Positions 45,955 to 54,260 of a DNA stretch of 64,000 bases are shown in pieces. Within the stretch, counting starts at the first letter, position 1. Each line of letters opens with the position of its first letter. The DNA lies in contig NZ_LBIO01000048.1 of assembly GCF_001280505.1 (NCBI RefSeq), forward strand, positions 1-64,000. Direction: 5' to 3'. The notes under the pieces are model-generated. The model worked only from the letters and a program-made list of their open reading frames with translations, was not told the DNA's origin and did no database searches. Origin of the DNA: Mangrovimonas sp. TPBH4 (GTDB lineage Bacteria; Bacteroidota; Bacteroidia; Flavobacteriales; Flavobacteriaceae). The position numbers and the translations under genes were made by a program.

Positions 45955-46212
45955 ATGAAATTACCTGTAATTAAGCATTTAACAGAATTTATAGAGGAAA
46001 ACGACGAGGACTTCGTAATTGAAGCCATCGAAACCCTTGAAGCCCTTACAGAGGTTCCTTCTCTTAAGGATGAAGAATTGGACGTTATTGGCGAGTTGAT
46101 CTCCAACATGTATGGAGCCGTTGAAGTCCACAAATTGATTAAGGAAGGTACTCCTAAAAAAGAAGCCCTAAATGGCTTTATGAAACGTGTGCTAGGATCT
46201 ATTGACAAGTAA
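45955..46212 (+). CDS. Small conserved acidic protein of unknown function
   Basis: This 85-residue protein is acidic and helical, starting MKLPVIKHLTEFIEENDEDFVIEAIETLE (in two blocks) and ending GFMKRVLGSIDK. It has no Cys and no signal peptide. It starts 28 bp after the thioredoxin gene and is followed by the cluster terminator, so it is the third gene of the peroxiredoxin-thioredoxin unit. Small proteins of this type accompany peroxiredoxin genes in flavobacteria (I recall them as a DUF), but no function is established. A role in the same redox pathway is inference from position. Confidence 0.75.
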   Translation: MKLPVIKHLTEFIEENDEDFVIEAIETLEALTEVPSLKDEELDVIGELISNMYGAVEVHKLIKEGTPKKEALNGFMKRVLGSIDK

Positions 46213-46234
46213 CCCTGTCGATAAACAGCATAGT

Positions 46235-46270
46235 AAAAGCCTTTGAAAGCAGGTATTTCAAAGGCTTTTT
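46235..46270 (+). terminator. Rho-independent terminator of the peroxiredoxin cluster
   Basis: AAAAGCCTTTGAAA (46235-46248), loop GCAGGTA, TTTCAAAGGCTTTT (46256-46269) and a T-tract. Confidence 0.92.
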
Positions 46271-46367
46271 CATTTTTTACCAGCATCTATACATCCTGTA
46301 AATCTTAAAAAATTCTCCACTCAATAACTCAATTTTTCGTATCTTAAGTACATAAAATTCACTTACA

Positions 46368-46604
46368 ATGGGCGAAGACAACTACATAAAAATTTTCTCA
46401 GGCAACTTTATCATGGTACAGCTCATGATAACAAGGCTTGAAGAGATTGGGATTGAACCTATCATTAAAGACGAGTCTGAATCTGGTAGATTAGCTGGCT
46501 TTGGTTCTTCCATACAGGGGTTCCAGGAACTTTACGTTCATAAGGACGAGTTGGACAAAGCGGTTCCGGTAGTGGAATCTGTAAGGTCTGAAATGCAAGC
46601 ATAA
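46368..46604 (+). CDS. DUF2007 family protein
   Basis: This 78-residue protein matches the DUF2007 (putative signal-transducing protein) pattern: YIKIFSGNFIMVQLMITRLEE, IEPIIKDESESG, then FQELYVHKDELDKAVPVVES. The family is a small ferredoxin-like alpha/beta fold of unknown role. It lies between two terminators and is thus a single-gene unit, with its TAA stop starting the A-tract of the downstream hairpin. Confidence 0.85.
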   Translation: MGEDNYIKIFSGNFIMVQLMITRLEEIGIEPIIKDESESGRLAGFGSSIQGFQELYVHKDELDKAVPVVESVRSEMQA

Positions 46605-46636
46605 AAAAAGCCTGAGATATTTCTCAGGCTTTTTAA
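46603..46636. terminator. Bidirectional rho-independent terminator
   Basis: An A-tract, GCCTGAGA (46610-46617), loop TATT, TCTCAGGC (46622-46629), then a T-tract. It separates the DUF2007 gene from the convergent ABC-F gene. Confidence 0.92.
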
Positions 46637-46654
46637 TATTTTCAAATTGAAAGT

Positions 46655-48280
46655 CTATGCTTCCACAGCATACATTTTTTCTCTTTGCTCTTTAATTTTC
46701 TTATCACTCATGTACTCATCAAACGTTAAGTATCTATCGATAATTCCATTTGGAGTCAACTCAATCACTCTGTTTGCTACCGTTTGGGCAAACTCGTGAT
46801 CATGTGTTGTGAACAATACCGTTCCTTTAAAGTTTTTAAGGGAGTTGTTGAAAGCCGTGATACTCTCCAAATCCAAGTGGTTTGTAGGCTCATCAAGCAT
46901 CAAAACGTTGGCTCTCATCATCATCATTCTACTCAACATACAACGTACTTTTTCACCTCCAGACAATACATCGGCAGTTTTCAAGGCCTCTTCCCCACTA
47001 AAGATCATTTTCCCAAGGAATCCTCTTATGTATACCTCTTCACGCTCCTCTTCTGTTGTTGCCCATTGGCGTAACCAATCTACCAAACTTAATTTGTTCT
47101 CAAAATACTCACTGTTATCCAACGGCAAATACGATTGAGAGGTGGTAACTCCCCAAGAATAGCTTCCTGAATCGGCTTCCATCTTCCCATTAATAATTTG
47201 GTAAAATGCCGTAGTAGCTCTGGAATCCTTGGAATACACCACAATCTTATCTCCTTTGGCCAAATTGATGTCTACATTCTGAAACAACAAATCGCCATCC
47301 AACGAGGCAGAAAGGTTTTCAATATTTAGAATTTGATCCCCCGCTTCTCTATCGCGTTCAAAAATAATAGCCGGATAACGTCTACTAGACGGCTTAATTT
47401 CTGAAATATTCAGCTTGTCAATCATTTTCTTTCTACTGGTAGCCTGCTTGGATTTGGCAACGTTGGCAGAAAAACGACGGATAAACTCTTCCAATTCCTT
47501 TTTCTTTTCTTCAGCTTTCTTGTTTTGCTGTGCTCTTTGTCTTGCCGCTAACTGCGAAGACTCATACCAGAATGTATAGTTTCCTGAATAGTGGGTAATT
47601 TTTCCAAAATCGATATCTGAAATATGGGTACAAACCGCATCCAAAAAGTGACGGTCGTGAGATACCACAATCACACAGTTGTTATAATCTGCCAAGAAGT
47701 TTTCCAACCAAGAAATAGTTTCATAATCCAGGTCGTTGGTAGGCTCATCCATGATCAATACATCTGGATTTCCAAAAAGCGCTTGCGCCAAAAGCACACG
47801 TACCTTTTGCTTACCATCCAAATCCTTCATCAACATGTAATGCAAATCTTCCTTGATTCCCAAGTTTGAAAGCATGGCAGCTGCATCACTATCGGCATTC
47901 CAACCATTCATTTCTTCAAACTGTACTTGAAGCTCCCCTATCTTTTCCGCATTCTCATCGGTGTAATCTGCATACAAAGCATCAATTTGGGTTTTAAGCT
48001 CATACAATGGCTTGTTCCCCATAATGATGGTTTCCAAAACCGTATGTTCATCATACAGGTTGTGGTTCTGCTCCAGCACGCTCATACGTTTTCCCGGCTC
48101 TAAATGTACATGTCCAGAGGTAGGATCCATTTTACCTGCCAAAATCTTTAAAAACGTAGACTTTCCCGCTCCGTTTGCTCCAATAATACCGTAACAGTTC
48201 CCTTGGGCAAAAGTTGTGTTCACCTCATCGAAGAGAATTCGTTTACCAAACTGAACTGAAAGATTAGACACTGATAGCAT
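46655..48280 (-). CDS. ABC-F ATPase, YbiT-like, with degenerate second Walker A
   Basis: This 541-residue soluble twin-ATPase of the ABC-F family has no membrane domain. NBD1 has an intact Walker A (GANGAGKST, 34-42) and Walker B VLIMDEPTNDLD. The inter-domain arm contains FIRRFSANVAKSKQATSRKKMIDKL (in blocks), as in E. coli YbiT. NBD2 keeps LSGGEKVRCMLSRM and LMLDEPTNHLDLES but its P-loop reads YSKDSRATTAF (about 340-350) with no GK[ST]. ABC-F proteins act on ribosomes. The ATG at 48280 is preferred; an ATG at 48337 would add 19 atypical residues. The loss in NBD2 implies only one hydrolytically normal site. Confidence 0.9.
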   Translation of the reverse strand: MLSVSNLSVQFGKRILFDEVNTTFAQGNCYGIIGANGAGKSTFLKILAGKMDPTSGHVHLEPGKRMSVLEQNHNLYDEHTVLETIIMGNKPLYELKTQIDALYADYTDENAEKIGELQVQFEEMNGWNADSDAAAMLSNLGIKEDLHYMLMKDLDGKQKVRVLLAQALFGNPDVLIMDEPTNDLDYETISWLENFLADYNNCVIVVSHDRHFLDAVCTHISDIDFGKITHYSGNYTFWYESSQLAARQRAQQNKKAEEKKKELEEFIRRFSANVAKSKQATSRKKMIDKLNISEIKPSSRRYPAIIFERDREAGDQILNIENLSASLDGDLLFQNVDINLAKGDKIVVYSKDSRATTAFYQIINGKMEADSGSYSWGVTTSQSYLPLDNSEYFENKLSLVDWLRQWATTEEEREEVYIRGFLGKMIFSGEEALKTADVLSGGEKVRCMLSRMMMMRANVLMLDEPTNHLDLESITAFNNSLKNFKGTVLFTTHDHEFAQTVANRVIELTPNGIIDRYLTFDEYMSDKKIKEQREKMYAVEA

Positions 48281-48302
48281 AATAATTTGTTTTAATTTTT
48301 TG

Positions 48303-48310
48303 CAAAAGTA
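48303..48310 (-). promoter_or_regulatory. Candidate -7 box TACTTTTG for the ABC-F gene
   Basis: CAAAAGTA on the plus strand reads TACTTTTG on the minus strand, matching TAnnTTTG, 22 bp upstream of the chosen ABC-F start. This position also supports the 48280 start over 48337, which lies upstream of the box. Confidence 0.5.
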
Positions 48311-48414
48311 GACAAATGAATCCACAAGATGAAACATCTATTCTATTTTTGACAGCACAATTCCATTGAAAGCCTTATACTACATAACTTTTAACAACGC
48401 CTTAACAAGAGGTC

Positions 48415-48436
48415 TAGATTTGTTAGTCTATTTTTG
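48415..48436 (+). promoter_or_regulatory. Two candidate -7 boxes for the TlpA-like lipoprotein gene
   Basis: TAGATTTG (48415-48422) and TATTTTTG (48429-48436) both match TAnnTTTG. They lie 50 and 36 bp upstream of the start. Neither has TTG at 19-base spacing. Confidence 0.4.
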
Positions 48437-48472
48437 TTTATAACCGAAAGCAACCTACAATAAGGAATCTCT

Positions 48473-49897
48473 ATGAAGTTTTACATCATACCCCTAATAA
48501 TGTCTGTGTTTGTATCGGGATGTATGGATACCACATATGCTCCCGAAGACCATGCTTATTTTGGGGGTGAAATTATCAATCCTAAAAACAATTATGTAAC
48601 ACTTCACTTAGCGGAAGACCAGGTAGATACTTTATTTCTTGATGAAGAAAATAGGTTTTTCAAAAAAATAGATGACGTAAAATCTGGCTTATATGCCTTT
48701 TTACACGGTGGTGAATATCAGCTGGTACTATTGGAGCCTCAAGACAGTGTCATGCTTAGGTTGAACACTTTAGATTTTGACGAATCCTTGGTATTCACAG
48801 GAATTGGATCAAAAAAGAACAACTACCTTATTAAATCCTTTTTACAGGATGAAAGTGAGGACAAAAAGAAATCTACTTTATTTAAAATGTCCCCAGAAGA
48901 GTTTGAAGACTATCTAAACTCTAAGCGAGAAGAAAAGAAGGAACATCTCTCTCTCTTTTTGGAAAAATATCCTTCTTCTGAGTTCTTTAAAAACATTGCC
49001 GAAGCCAATATAGATTATAACAATTATTATTACAGGGAAGTCTACCCTTTTGGTTATTATGGTGATAGTAAATTAGTTCACTTCAAAGATTTACCAGAGC
49101 ATTTCTACGATTTTAGAAAGGACATTAACTATAATTTTGAAGCCTTAAGGGAATATGCCACCTACAATCGCTTTTTAATTGCTCATTTCAATAACCTAGC
49201 CCTTGATGAGTATTACAAAAACACAGACCAGCATTTGTACTTTGACAGACAATCTTTAAAATACAACCTCAAAAAGTTAGAACTCATAGACAGTCTTGTA
49301 AACGTCGATGCCATTAAAAATTACTTGTTGAAAGTAAATATCAGGGAATCTATTTATATGAATGACGATCTTGATGAGACAAAGCAGTTGTTGGCCTCCT
49401 ATCTGGAAAAATCCACCAGCGAAATTGACAAAAAAGACGTAAATAACCTCGTTACCCGATTAAACAGGCTTAAACCCGGAGAACCAATCCCCGATGTTAC
49501 TTTGGTAAATGTAATGGACGAGCCACAAAACCTGAAATCACTTATTGACAAACCTACCGTTATTTACTTTTGGTCTTCCAACTTTGACTTAAATCACAAA
49601 AACCTGTATTACCGTACCAAAAAACTGAAGGACAGATATCCAGACTTGAATGTTATTGCCATCAATATCAACGATGAAAATAAAATGTACTGGAAAAACA
49701 CCCTGAAACGCAATAAGTTTTCAACTCAAAACGAATATCGTTTTGAAAATTTAGGAGAAGGCATGAAAACATTAGTTATCAACTCAGTATATACTATTCT
49801 ATTAGTGGATTCTTCTGGGCACATTATCTCTTCAAAAAACAGCTTATACAGTAAAGAGTTTGAAAATAATTTTGAAAAACTAATTGCTCAAAAATAA
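48473..49897 (+). CDS. Lipoprotein with DUF4369-like and cysteine-free TlpA-like thioredoxin domain
   Basis: This 474-residue lipoprotein has lipobox VFVSGC (Cys17). Residues about 28-120 form a beta domain resembling the DUF4369 region of Bacteroidota thiol-disulfide lipoproteins. A helical middle follows (about 130-330). Residues about 340-474 are a TlpA/AhpC-like thioredoxin domain (PGEPIPDVTLVNV, TVIYFWSSNFDLNHKN, INSVYTILLVDSSGHIIS). The usual WCxxC is replaced by WSSNFDLN near 367, and Cys17 is the only cysteine in the protein. The domain cannot do thiol redox chemistry and may be a binding or structural relic. A terminator follows. Confidence 0.85.
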   Translation: MKFYIIPLIMSVFVSGCMDTTYAPEDHAYFGGEIINPKNNYVTLHLAEDQVDTLFLDEENRFFKKIDDVKSGLYAFLHGGEYQLVLLEPQDSVMLRLNTLDFDESLVFTGIGSKKNNYLIKSFLQDESEDKKKSTLFKMSPEEFEDYLNSKREEKKEHLSLFLEKYPSSEFFKNIAEANIDYNNYYYREVYPFGYYGDSKLVHFKDLPEHFYDFRKDINYNFEALREYATYNRFLIAHFNNLALDEYYKNTDQHLYFDRQSLKYNLKKLELIDSLVNVDAIKNYLLKVNIRESIYMNDDLDETKQLLASYLEKSTSEIDKKDVNNLVTRLNRLKPGEPIPDVTLVNVMDEPQNLKSLIDKPTVIYFWSSNFDLNHKNLYYRTKKLKDRYPDLNVIAININDENKMYWKNTLKRNKFSTQNEYRFENLGEGMKTLVINSVYTILLVDSSGHIISSKNSLYSKEFENNFEKLIAQK

Positions 49898-49928
49898 CAG
49901 ACAACAGGTTTTAAAAATAACCGCAAAT

Positions 49929-49961
49929 AAAAAGCTCCTAAAACACATTAGGAGCTTTTTA
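49929..49961. terminator. Bidirectional rho-independent terminator
   Basis: AAAAAGCTCCTAA (49929-49941), loop AACACA, TTAGGAGCTTTTT (49948-49960), between convergent genes. Confidence 0.92.
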
Positions 49962-49986
49962 TTTATCTATGGGAAGATTATTCTAT

Positions 49987-50640
49987 TTAGTTTCCTTTTT
50001 TATAGTCAGCTAAAAACTTCTCAAGACCTATATCAGTCAATGGGTGGTTCAACAAACCTGTAATAGCGCTCAATGGGCCAGTCATTACATCTGCACCAAG
50101 TTTAGCACAGTCAATTACGTGCATTGTGTGACGTACAGAAGCTGCTAAAATTTCAGTTTCGAAACCGTAGTTGTCAAAAATTTGACGGATTTCAGAAATA
50201 AGATTTAAACCATCTGTAGAGATATCATCCAAACGTCCAATAAATGGAGACACATAAGTCGCCCCTGCTTTAGCAGCCAATAATGCTTGGCCTGGAGAGA
50301 ATACCAAAGTTACGTTTGTTTTAATTCCTTTATCGCTAAAGTACTTACAAGCCTTGATACCATCTTTAATCATAGGCAATTTAATCACGATTTGGTCGTG
50401 CAACTCAGCTAAAGCCTCACCTTCTCTAACCATTCCTTCAAAATCTGTAGAAATTACCTCGGCACTTACATCACCATCAACAATATTGCAGATATCCACA
50501 TAGTGCTTCATAATGTTGTCAACTCCAGTAATACCTTCCTTGGCCATTAATGAAGGGTTGGTTGTTACACCATCCAAAATACCTAATTCCTGTGCCTCTC
50601 TAATTTGATCTAAATTAGCTGTGTCTATAAAAAATTTCAT
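49987..50640 (-). CDS. fsa: Fructose-6-phosphate aldolase / short transaldolase
   Basis: This 217-residue TIM-barrel class I aldolase starts [36 protein letters not shown] (in blocks). It contains the Schiff-base Lys segment [22 protein letters not shown], then [11 protein letters not shown] and [24 protein letters not shown] (in part). At this length it belongs to the TalC/FSA group, which includes true transaldolases and F6P aldolases; sequence alone does not separate them with certainty. It follows the SDR gene by 43 bp and has a possible own promoter overlapping the SDR stop. Confidence 0.9.
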   Translation of the reverse strand: MKFFIDTANLDQIREAQELGILDGVTTNPSLMAKEGITGVDNIMKHYVDICNIVDGDVSAEVISTDFEGMVREGEALAELHDQIVIKLPMIKDGIKACKYFSDKGIKTNVTLVFSPGQALLAAKAGATYVSPFIGRLDDISTDGLNLISEIRQIFDNYGFETEILAASVRHTMHVIDCAKLGADVMTGPLSAITGLLNHPLTDIGLEKFLADYKKGN

Positions 50641-50678
50641 GTTTATTGTTTATTTAAAGTTGATTATTAAATCTCTCG

Positions 50679-50686
50679 CAAAATTA
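50679..50686 (-). promoter_or_regulatory. Candidate -7 box TAATTTTG for fsa, overlapping the SDR stop codon
   Basis: CAAAATTA on the plus strand reads TAATTTTG on the minus strand, matching TAnnTTTG, 38 bp upstream of the fsa start. The SDR TAA stop (50686-50684) forms its first three bases. Confidence 0.4.
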
Positions 50687-51487
50687 CAATTTATAATGAT
50701 TTAGCAGTAGTTTTTCGTAAACTTTATCAGGCAAAATTCGCTTTAAAACGATAGAAAACTTCTGCATAAATTCCCCGACTTTATAATGGATTTTAGGATT
50801 GGGATTTTCTATGATTTTATGGATGGCTTTAGCCATAAGCATCGGGTCTTTTCCTTCATCAACATGAGCATCCATCAATTTTAAAGTATTACCATATGGA
50901 TCCTTATATGGTGAGTCCTCCAAAACTGGAGCATGATATCTTCCGGCAGCAATGTTGGTGGCAAAATCACCTGGAGCCACATTGGTCATTTTAATGTTAA
51001 AACCTTTAAGCTCCATCCTAAAGGCCTCTGTAACCAATTCCAAAGCACCTTTACTGGCACTGTAAATGCCTCGGTAAGGCAATCCCATATAGCCCGCAAT
51101 GGAGGTTACATTAACAATCAACCCCGAATTTTGGCTACGCATATGCGGCAATACCGCCTTAATCACATTAATTGGACCAAAAAAATTGGTTTCAAAATTG
51201 CGTTTGATCTCCGTATCTGGGATTTCCTCTATAGGCCCAGTAATACCTGCTCCAGCATTGTTAATTAGGACATCCAGTTTCCCTGATCTTTCAACCACAA
51301 AGGCAACCGCTTTGGAAATTGTTTCCTGTTTGGACACATCCAATGCAATTAAAGGAAACTTACTATTGGTATATTTATCGGGATTTCGGCTGGTACCATA
51401 CACCTTATACCCCTTTGCGGTTAAAAATTCTCCTATGGATTTACCGATTCCGGAAGAGCCTCCGGTAATGAGTACAACTTTAGACAT
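50684..51487 (-). CDS. Short-chain dehydrogenase/reductase (SDR)
   Basis: This 267-residue classical SDR has the cofactor loop VVLITGGSSGIGKSIGEFL, NNAGAGITG, the active-site Ser in VNVTSIAGYMGLP and the YSASKGALE motif (Tyr-x-x-x-Lys). Loop residue patterns after beta-2 (GTSRNPDKYTN, with Arg) suggest NADP(H). The substrate is unknown. The ATG at 51487 is used since the family begins with this strand; an ATG at 51541 would add 18 residues. Fsa follows by 43 bp. Confidence 0.9.
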   Translation of the reverse strand: MSKVVLITGGSSGIGKSIGEFLTAKGYKVYGTSRNPDKYTNSKFPLIALDVSKQETISKAVAFVVERSGKLDVLINNAGAGITGPIEEIPDTEIKRNFETNFFGPINVIKAVLPHMRSQNSGLIVNVTSIAGYMGLPYRGIYSASKGALELVTEAFRMELKGFNIKMTNVAPGDFATNIAAGRYHAPVLEDSPYKDPYGNTLKLMDAHVDEGKDPMLMAKAIHKIIENPNPKIHYKVGEFMQKFSIVLKRILPDKVYEKLLLNHYKL

Positions 51488-51549
51488 TATTATATTATAA
51501 AACTTAGGGCGTAAAAATAAGAATGAATTTGGTAAGCGCACAAAACAAA

Positions 51550-51581
51550 AAGGATTTGTTACAAAAGCGTAACAAATCCTT
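51550..51581 (-). terminator. Strong hairpin downstream of SRP RNA
   Basis: AAGGATTTGTTAC (51550-51562), loop AAAAGC, GTAACAAATCCTT (51569-51581). On the minus strand it ends in TTTTTG-TTTTG, so it would act as a terminator between the SRP RNA gene and the SDR gene. Confidence 0.7.
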
Positions 51582-51628
51582 CTATTTGTATCACCTTTTT
51601 CAGGTAAAAAAGGTTCAGTTTATGCCAT

Positions 51629-51730
51629 AAAAAAAGGCAAGCTACCTACATCACACCGCTACGACCGCTTACCTTTGCTGCGTTCCCGCCCTGGAGGATT
51701 CAGCAGGAGCTGGTTGTGTAGGACTTGCCG
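51629..51730 (-). ncRNA. ffs: Signal recognition particle RNA (small bacterial 4.5S type)
   Basis: Read on the minus strand, the sequence starts CGGCAAGTCCTACACAACC, contains the conserved SRP apical domain CCAGGGCGGGAACGCAGCAA, and closes with GTAGGTAGCTTGCC followed by TTTTTTT (plus 51629-51635). The ends GGCAAG and CTTGCC pair to close a long hairpin of about 95 nt. It binds Ffh and directs ribosomes making signal-peptide-bearing or membrane proteins to the inner membrane. A perfect promoter lies immediately upstream. Confidence 0.95.
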
Positions 51731-51733
51731 CTG

Positions 51734-51763
51734 CAAAGATACAATCTTTTAATAGTTCTGCAA
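51734..51763 (-). promoter_or_regulatory. Perfect Bacteroidota promoter of the SRP RNA
   Basis: On the minus strand, TTG (51763-51761), exactly 19 bases, then TATCTTTG (51741-51734). This is a full match to TTG-N19-TAnnTTTG, and its expected start point coincides with the 5' end of the SRP RNA hairpin near 51729. Confidence 0.92.
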
Positions 51764-51815
51764 TGATTTTTTAAACTGAATTTTATTAGATAAATTGCCT
51801 TAAAAACACATTAAA

Positions 51816-52853
51816 ATGACAGCCATCTATAAACTTTTATCAATCACCATTTTAGCTTTCACATTATGGTCTTGCGGCAGCAATTCTGAAACGAAAAAAA
51901 ATAATTTTTCTATTAAAACTAGTGCCAAAAAGAACATAATTACTCTAGGAGAGCCCCTAAAACTGTCAATAAAAAATCCAAAAAACGTTGCAATAACTTC
52001 TGTAAGCTACAAATTGGGGGATCAAACCATCCCTAATGAATTTAAAGTGGAAGATGTAAAACTTGGCGTTCAAAAAATAACCGCCTCCATAACTACAGAA
52101 GACGGAACGGATGAAGTTTCTACACGAATCACCATTTTAAACAACCAAAAACCCAAGTTATATACCTTTAATATCATCAACGAATATCCTCACGATATTA
52201 CCTCCTACACCCAAGGACTAGAGTTTCATGATGGCTACCTTTATGAAAGTACTGGGCAATACAACGAATCTAAATTGCGAAAAGTAGACTATAAAACAGG
52301 GGAAGTATTGCAAAACACCGATTTAGAAAGACAGTACTTCGGTGAAGGCATGACCATTATGAATGACAAAATCTATCAATTGACCTGGCGTGAAAATACC
52401 GGTTTTGTATATCAATTGGATTCTTTTGAAAAAATAAGCACCTTCACTTATGGCCAGAGCAAAGAAGGTTGGGGATTATGTAATGACAGTGAGGTAATTT
52501 ATAAAAGTGACGGTACCGAAAACATCTGGATACTGGATCCTAATACACTTCAGGAGAAAGACCACATTCAAGTGTATAGAGATAAAGGAAAAATAATCAA
52601 CCTTAACGAATTGGAATGGATTGATGGAAAAATCTACGCCAACAATTACCAATATAACGGTGTTACCATCATCAACCCAGAAAACGGCGCTGTAGAAGGT
52701 GTCATCGACTTCTCCCCGCTTCACAAAAAAGTCAAACAACACCCAGGCCTTGATGTACTAAACGGGATTGCTTATAATCCCGAGACAAAGACACTTTTTG
52801 TAACAGGAAAACGTTGGAACAAATTATTTGAGGTAGAAATCATTGAAAAGTAA
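51816..52853 (+). CDS. Glutaminyl-peptide cyclotransferase (lipoprotein)
   Basis: This 345-residue lipoprotein has lipobox LWSCGS (Cys20). After an Ig-like beta domain (about 35-110), residues about 115-345 form the five-bladed beta-propeller of the bacterial/plant-type glutamine cyclotransferase: INEYPHDITSYTQGLEFHDGYLYESTGQY (in blocks), YFGEGMTIMNDKIYQLTWREN (in part), GWGLCNDSEVIYKSDGT and LDVLNGIAYNPETKTLFVTGKRW. It converts N-terminal Gln to pyroglutamate outside the cytoplasm. In Bacteroidota many exported proteins start with Gln after signal cleavage, and several in this window do. It is transcribed divergently from the SRP RNA. Confidence 0.93.
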   Translation: MTAIYKLLSITILAFTLWSCGSNSETKKNNFSIKTSAKKNIITLGEPLKLSIKNPKNVAITSVSYKLGDQTIPNEFKVEDVKLGVQKITASITTEDGTDEVSTRITILNNQKPKLYTFNIINEYPHDITSYTQGLEFHDGYLYESTGQYNESKLRKVDYKTGEVLQNTDLERQYFGEGMTIMNDKIYQLTWRENTGFVYQLDSFEKISTFTYGQSKEGWGLCNDSEVIYKSDGTENIWILDPNTLQEKDHIQVYRDKGKIINLNELEWIDGKIYANNYQYNGVTIINPENGAVEGVIDFSPLHKKVKQHPGLDVLNGIAYNPETKTLFVTGKRWNKLFEVEIIEK

Positions 52854-52946
52854 GGACAAATTCCTTTAGATCTTTCATCGATAAACGCTAATATATTTTC
52901 AAGAGCTAGCAATAAAGGCTACTTTTGCGCTCAAACAAATTGAGCC

Positions 52947-53336
52947 ATGGAAACCTTTGAAACCATAATTACCGTAACGGAAGATGATTTGGACCAACTA
53001 AACCACGTCAACAACGTTAGGTACGTACAATGGGTTCAAGATGTTGCCTCCCAACATTGGGACCTAGGCGCTACTCAAGATATAAAAGACCAGTATTTTT
53101 GGGTGCTTGTAAAACACACCATAGAATATAAACTACCTGCCTTTTTAGGCGAATCCATTAGGTTAAAAACCTATATTGCCAAAACCGAAGGCGTCATCTC
53201 CACAAGGATTGTAGAGATTTATAACAATACAACCTCCAAGCTCCTAGTAACTTCAGAAGCCAATTGGTGTTTGATTTCCAAAAGTACCAATCGCCCTTGC
53301 AGAATAACTGCAGAAATTGAAAACCTCTTTACTTAA
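52947..53336 (+). CDS. Acyl-CoA thioesterase, 4HBT hotdog fold
   Basis: This 129-residue single-domain protein matches the YbgC/4-hydroxybenzoyl-CoA thioesterase group: TVTEDDLDQLNHVNNVRYVQWVQD (in part, with the catalytic-loop Asp and HVNN), a long central helix VASQHWDL, and strands VLVKHTIEYKLPAFLGESI and STRIVEIYNN. It should hydrolyse acyl-CoA thioesters in the cytoplasm; chain-length preference is unknown. Single gene, 93 bp after the glutaminyl cyclase. Confidence 0.88.
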   Translation: METFETIITVTEDDLDQLNHVNNVRYVQWVQDVASQHWDLGATQDIKDQYFWVLVKHTIEYKLPAFLGESIRLKTYIAKTEGVISTRIVEIYNNTTSKLLVTSEANWCLISKSTNRPCRITAEIENLFT

Positions 53337-53428
53337 ACAAAGGTTAAAACCACTGTTAAAGTTTCTTAAGAAGGCATTTTCCTACTTAACTATTCTCTTA
53401 TTTTGATTGAAAACCAACCAATCAAAAT

Positions 53429-54163
53429 ATGTTCAGAATCTTTGTTCTTATTTGTATTCTTTCCTCCAACCTTGCTTCTTCCCAAACCTTAAAAGGCAAA
53501 GTATACGATGCTGAAACCACTGTAAAAGGAGCCAAAATCATAAACAAAAGCGAAAATCGCTTTACTTATTCGGATGACAACGGTGACTTTAGCCTGACTG
53601 CTTCTGTAGGAGACAGCATAGCGGTTCATTCTTTATTCCATGAAAGTCAGCAACTGGTTTTAAAACCCAATGATTTTAAAGAGACTGTAGTCATTGAACT
53701 AAAGAAAATCACCAATACCTTAGATGAAGTTATCCTGATTGACGAAAGGGAAAAGGTATTTGACTCTACAAAGTTTCAATCTAGTCTCCATAAACAATTA
53801 CAAACTGAGGAAAACAACTTTCCATTTACCTATAGCGATTCTTACACTCCGACTATAGATTTAATTAAACTAGGTAAACTTGTTGTCGAATTATTCAAAC
53901 GAAAAGAAGTTGACACCTCACTTCTATATGCTTCTTATGAGGATTTCGACACACTATTTTCCACTAACGCCTACTTTAACGACGAGTTCATAAAAAGTGA
54001 ACTACATATTCCAATAGAACAGAAATACCTATTTCTGGAATATCTGTCTGCTCAAAACATTCCCAAATCACTGCTGAATGGCAATAATAATTTTTTCCTT
54101 TTGGATAACTTGTTAAAACACGGCGAAAGCTTTTCCAAACTATTACAGGAAACCAAACCTTAA
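53429..54163 (+). CDS. Secreted protein with carboxypeptidase-regulatory-like domain
   Basis: This 244-residue protein has a signal peptide (MFRIFVLICILSSNLASS|QTLKG, Gln first), then a CarboxypepD_reg-like beta-sandwich (LKGKVYDAETTVKGAKIINK, YSDDNGDFSLTASVGD). The family of domains is usually found at the N-terminus of TonB-dependent receptors, but no barrel follows. The C-terminal 150 residues are helical (FKRKEVDTSLLYASYEDF) and unrecognised. Standalone proteins of this kind are common in Flavobacteriia and are of unknown function, probably periplasmic. Confidence 0.75.
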   Translation: MFRIFVLICILSSNLASSQTLKGKVYDAETTVKGAKIINKSENRFTYSDDNGDFSLTASVGDSIAVHSLFHESQQLVLKPNDFKETVVIELKKITNTLDEVILIDEREKVFDSTKFQSSLHKQLQTEENNFPFTYSDSYTPTIDLIKLGKLVVELFKRKEVDTSLLYASYEDFDTLFSTNAYFNDEFIKSELHIPIEQKYLFLEYLSAQNIPKSLLNGNNNFFLLDNLLKHGESFSKLLQETKP

Positions 54164-54260
54164 CTTAAAAGGCAACAACTCTAAAATACTTTCGTTGATA
54201 CTACGCATTCGTGCAAAAAATCATACTTTTATCCCTCAAAAGCACCACAGTATTTTATCT

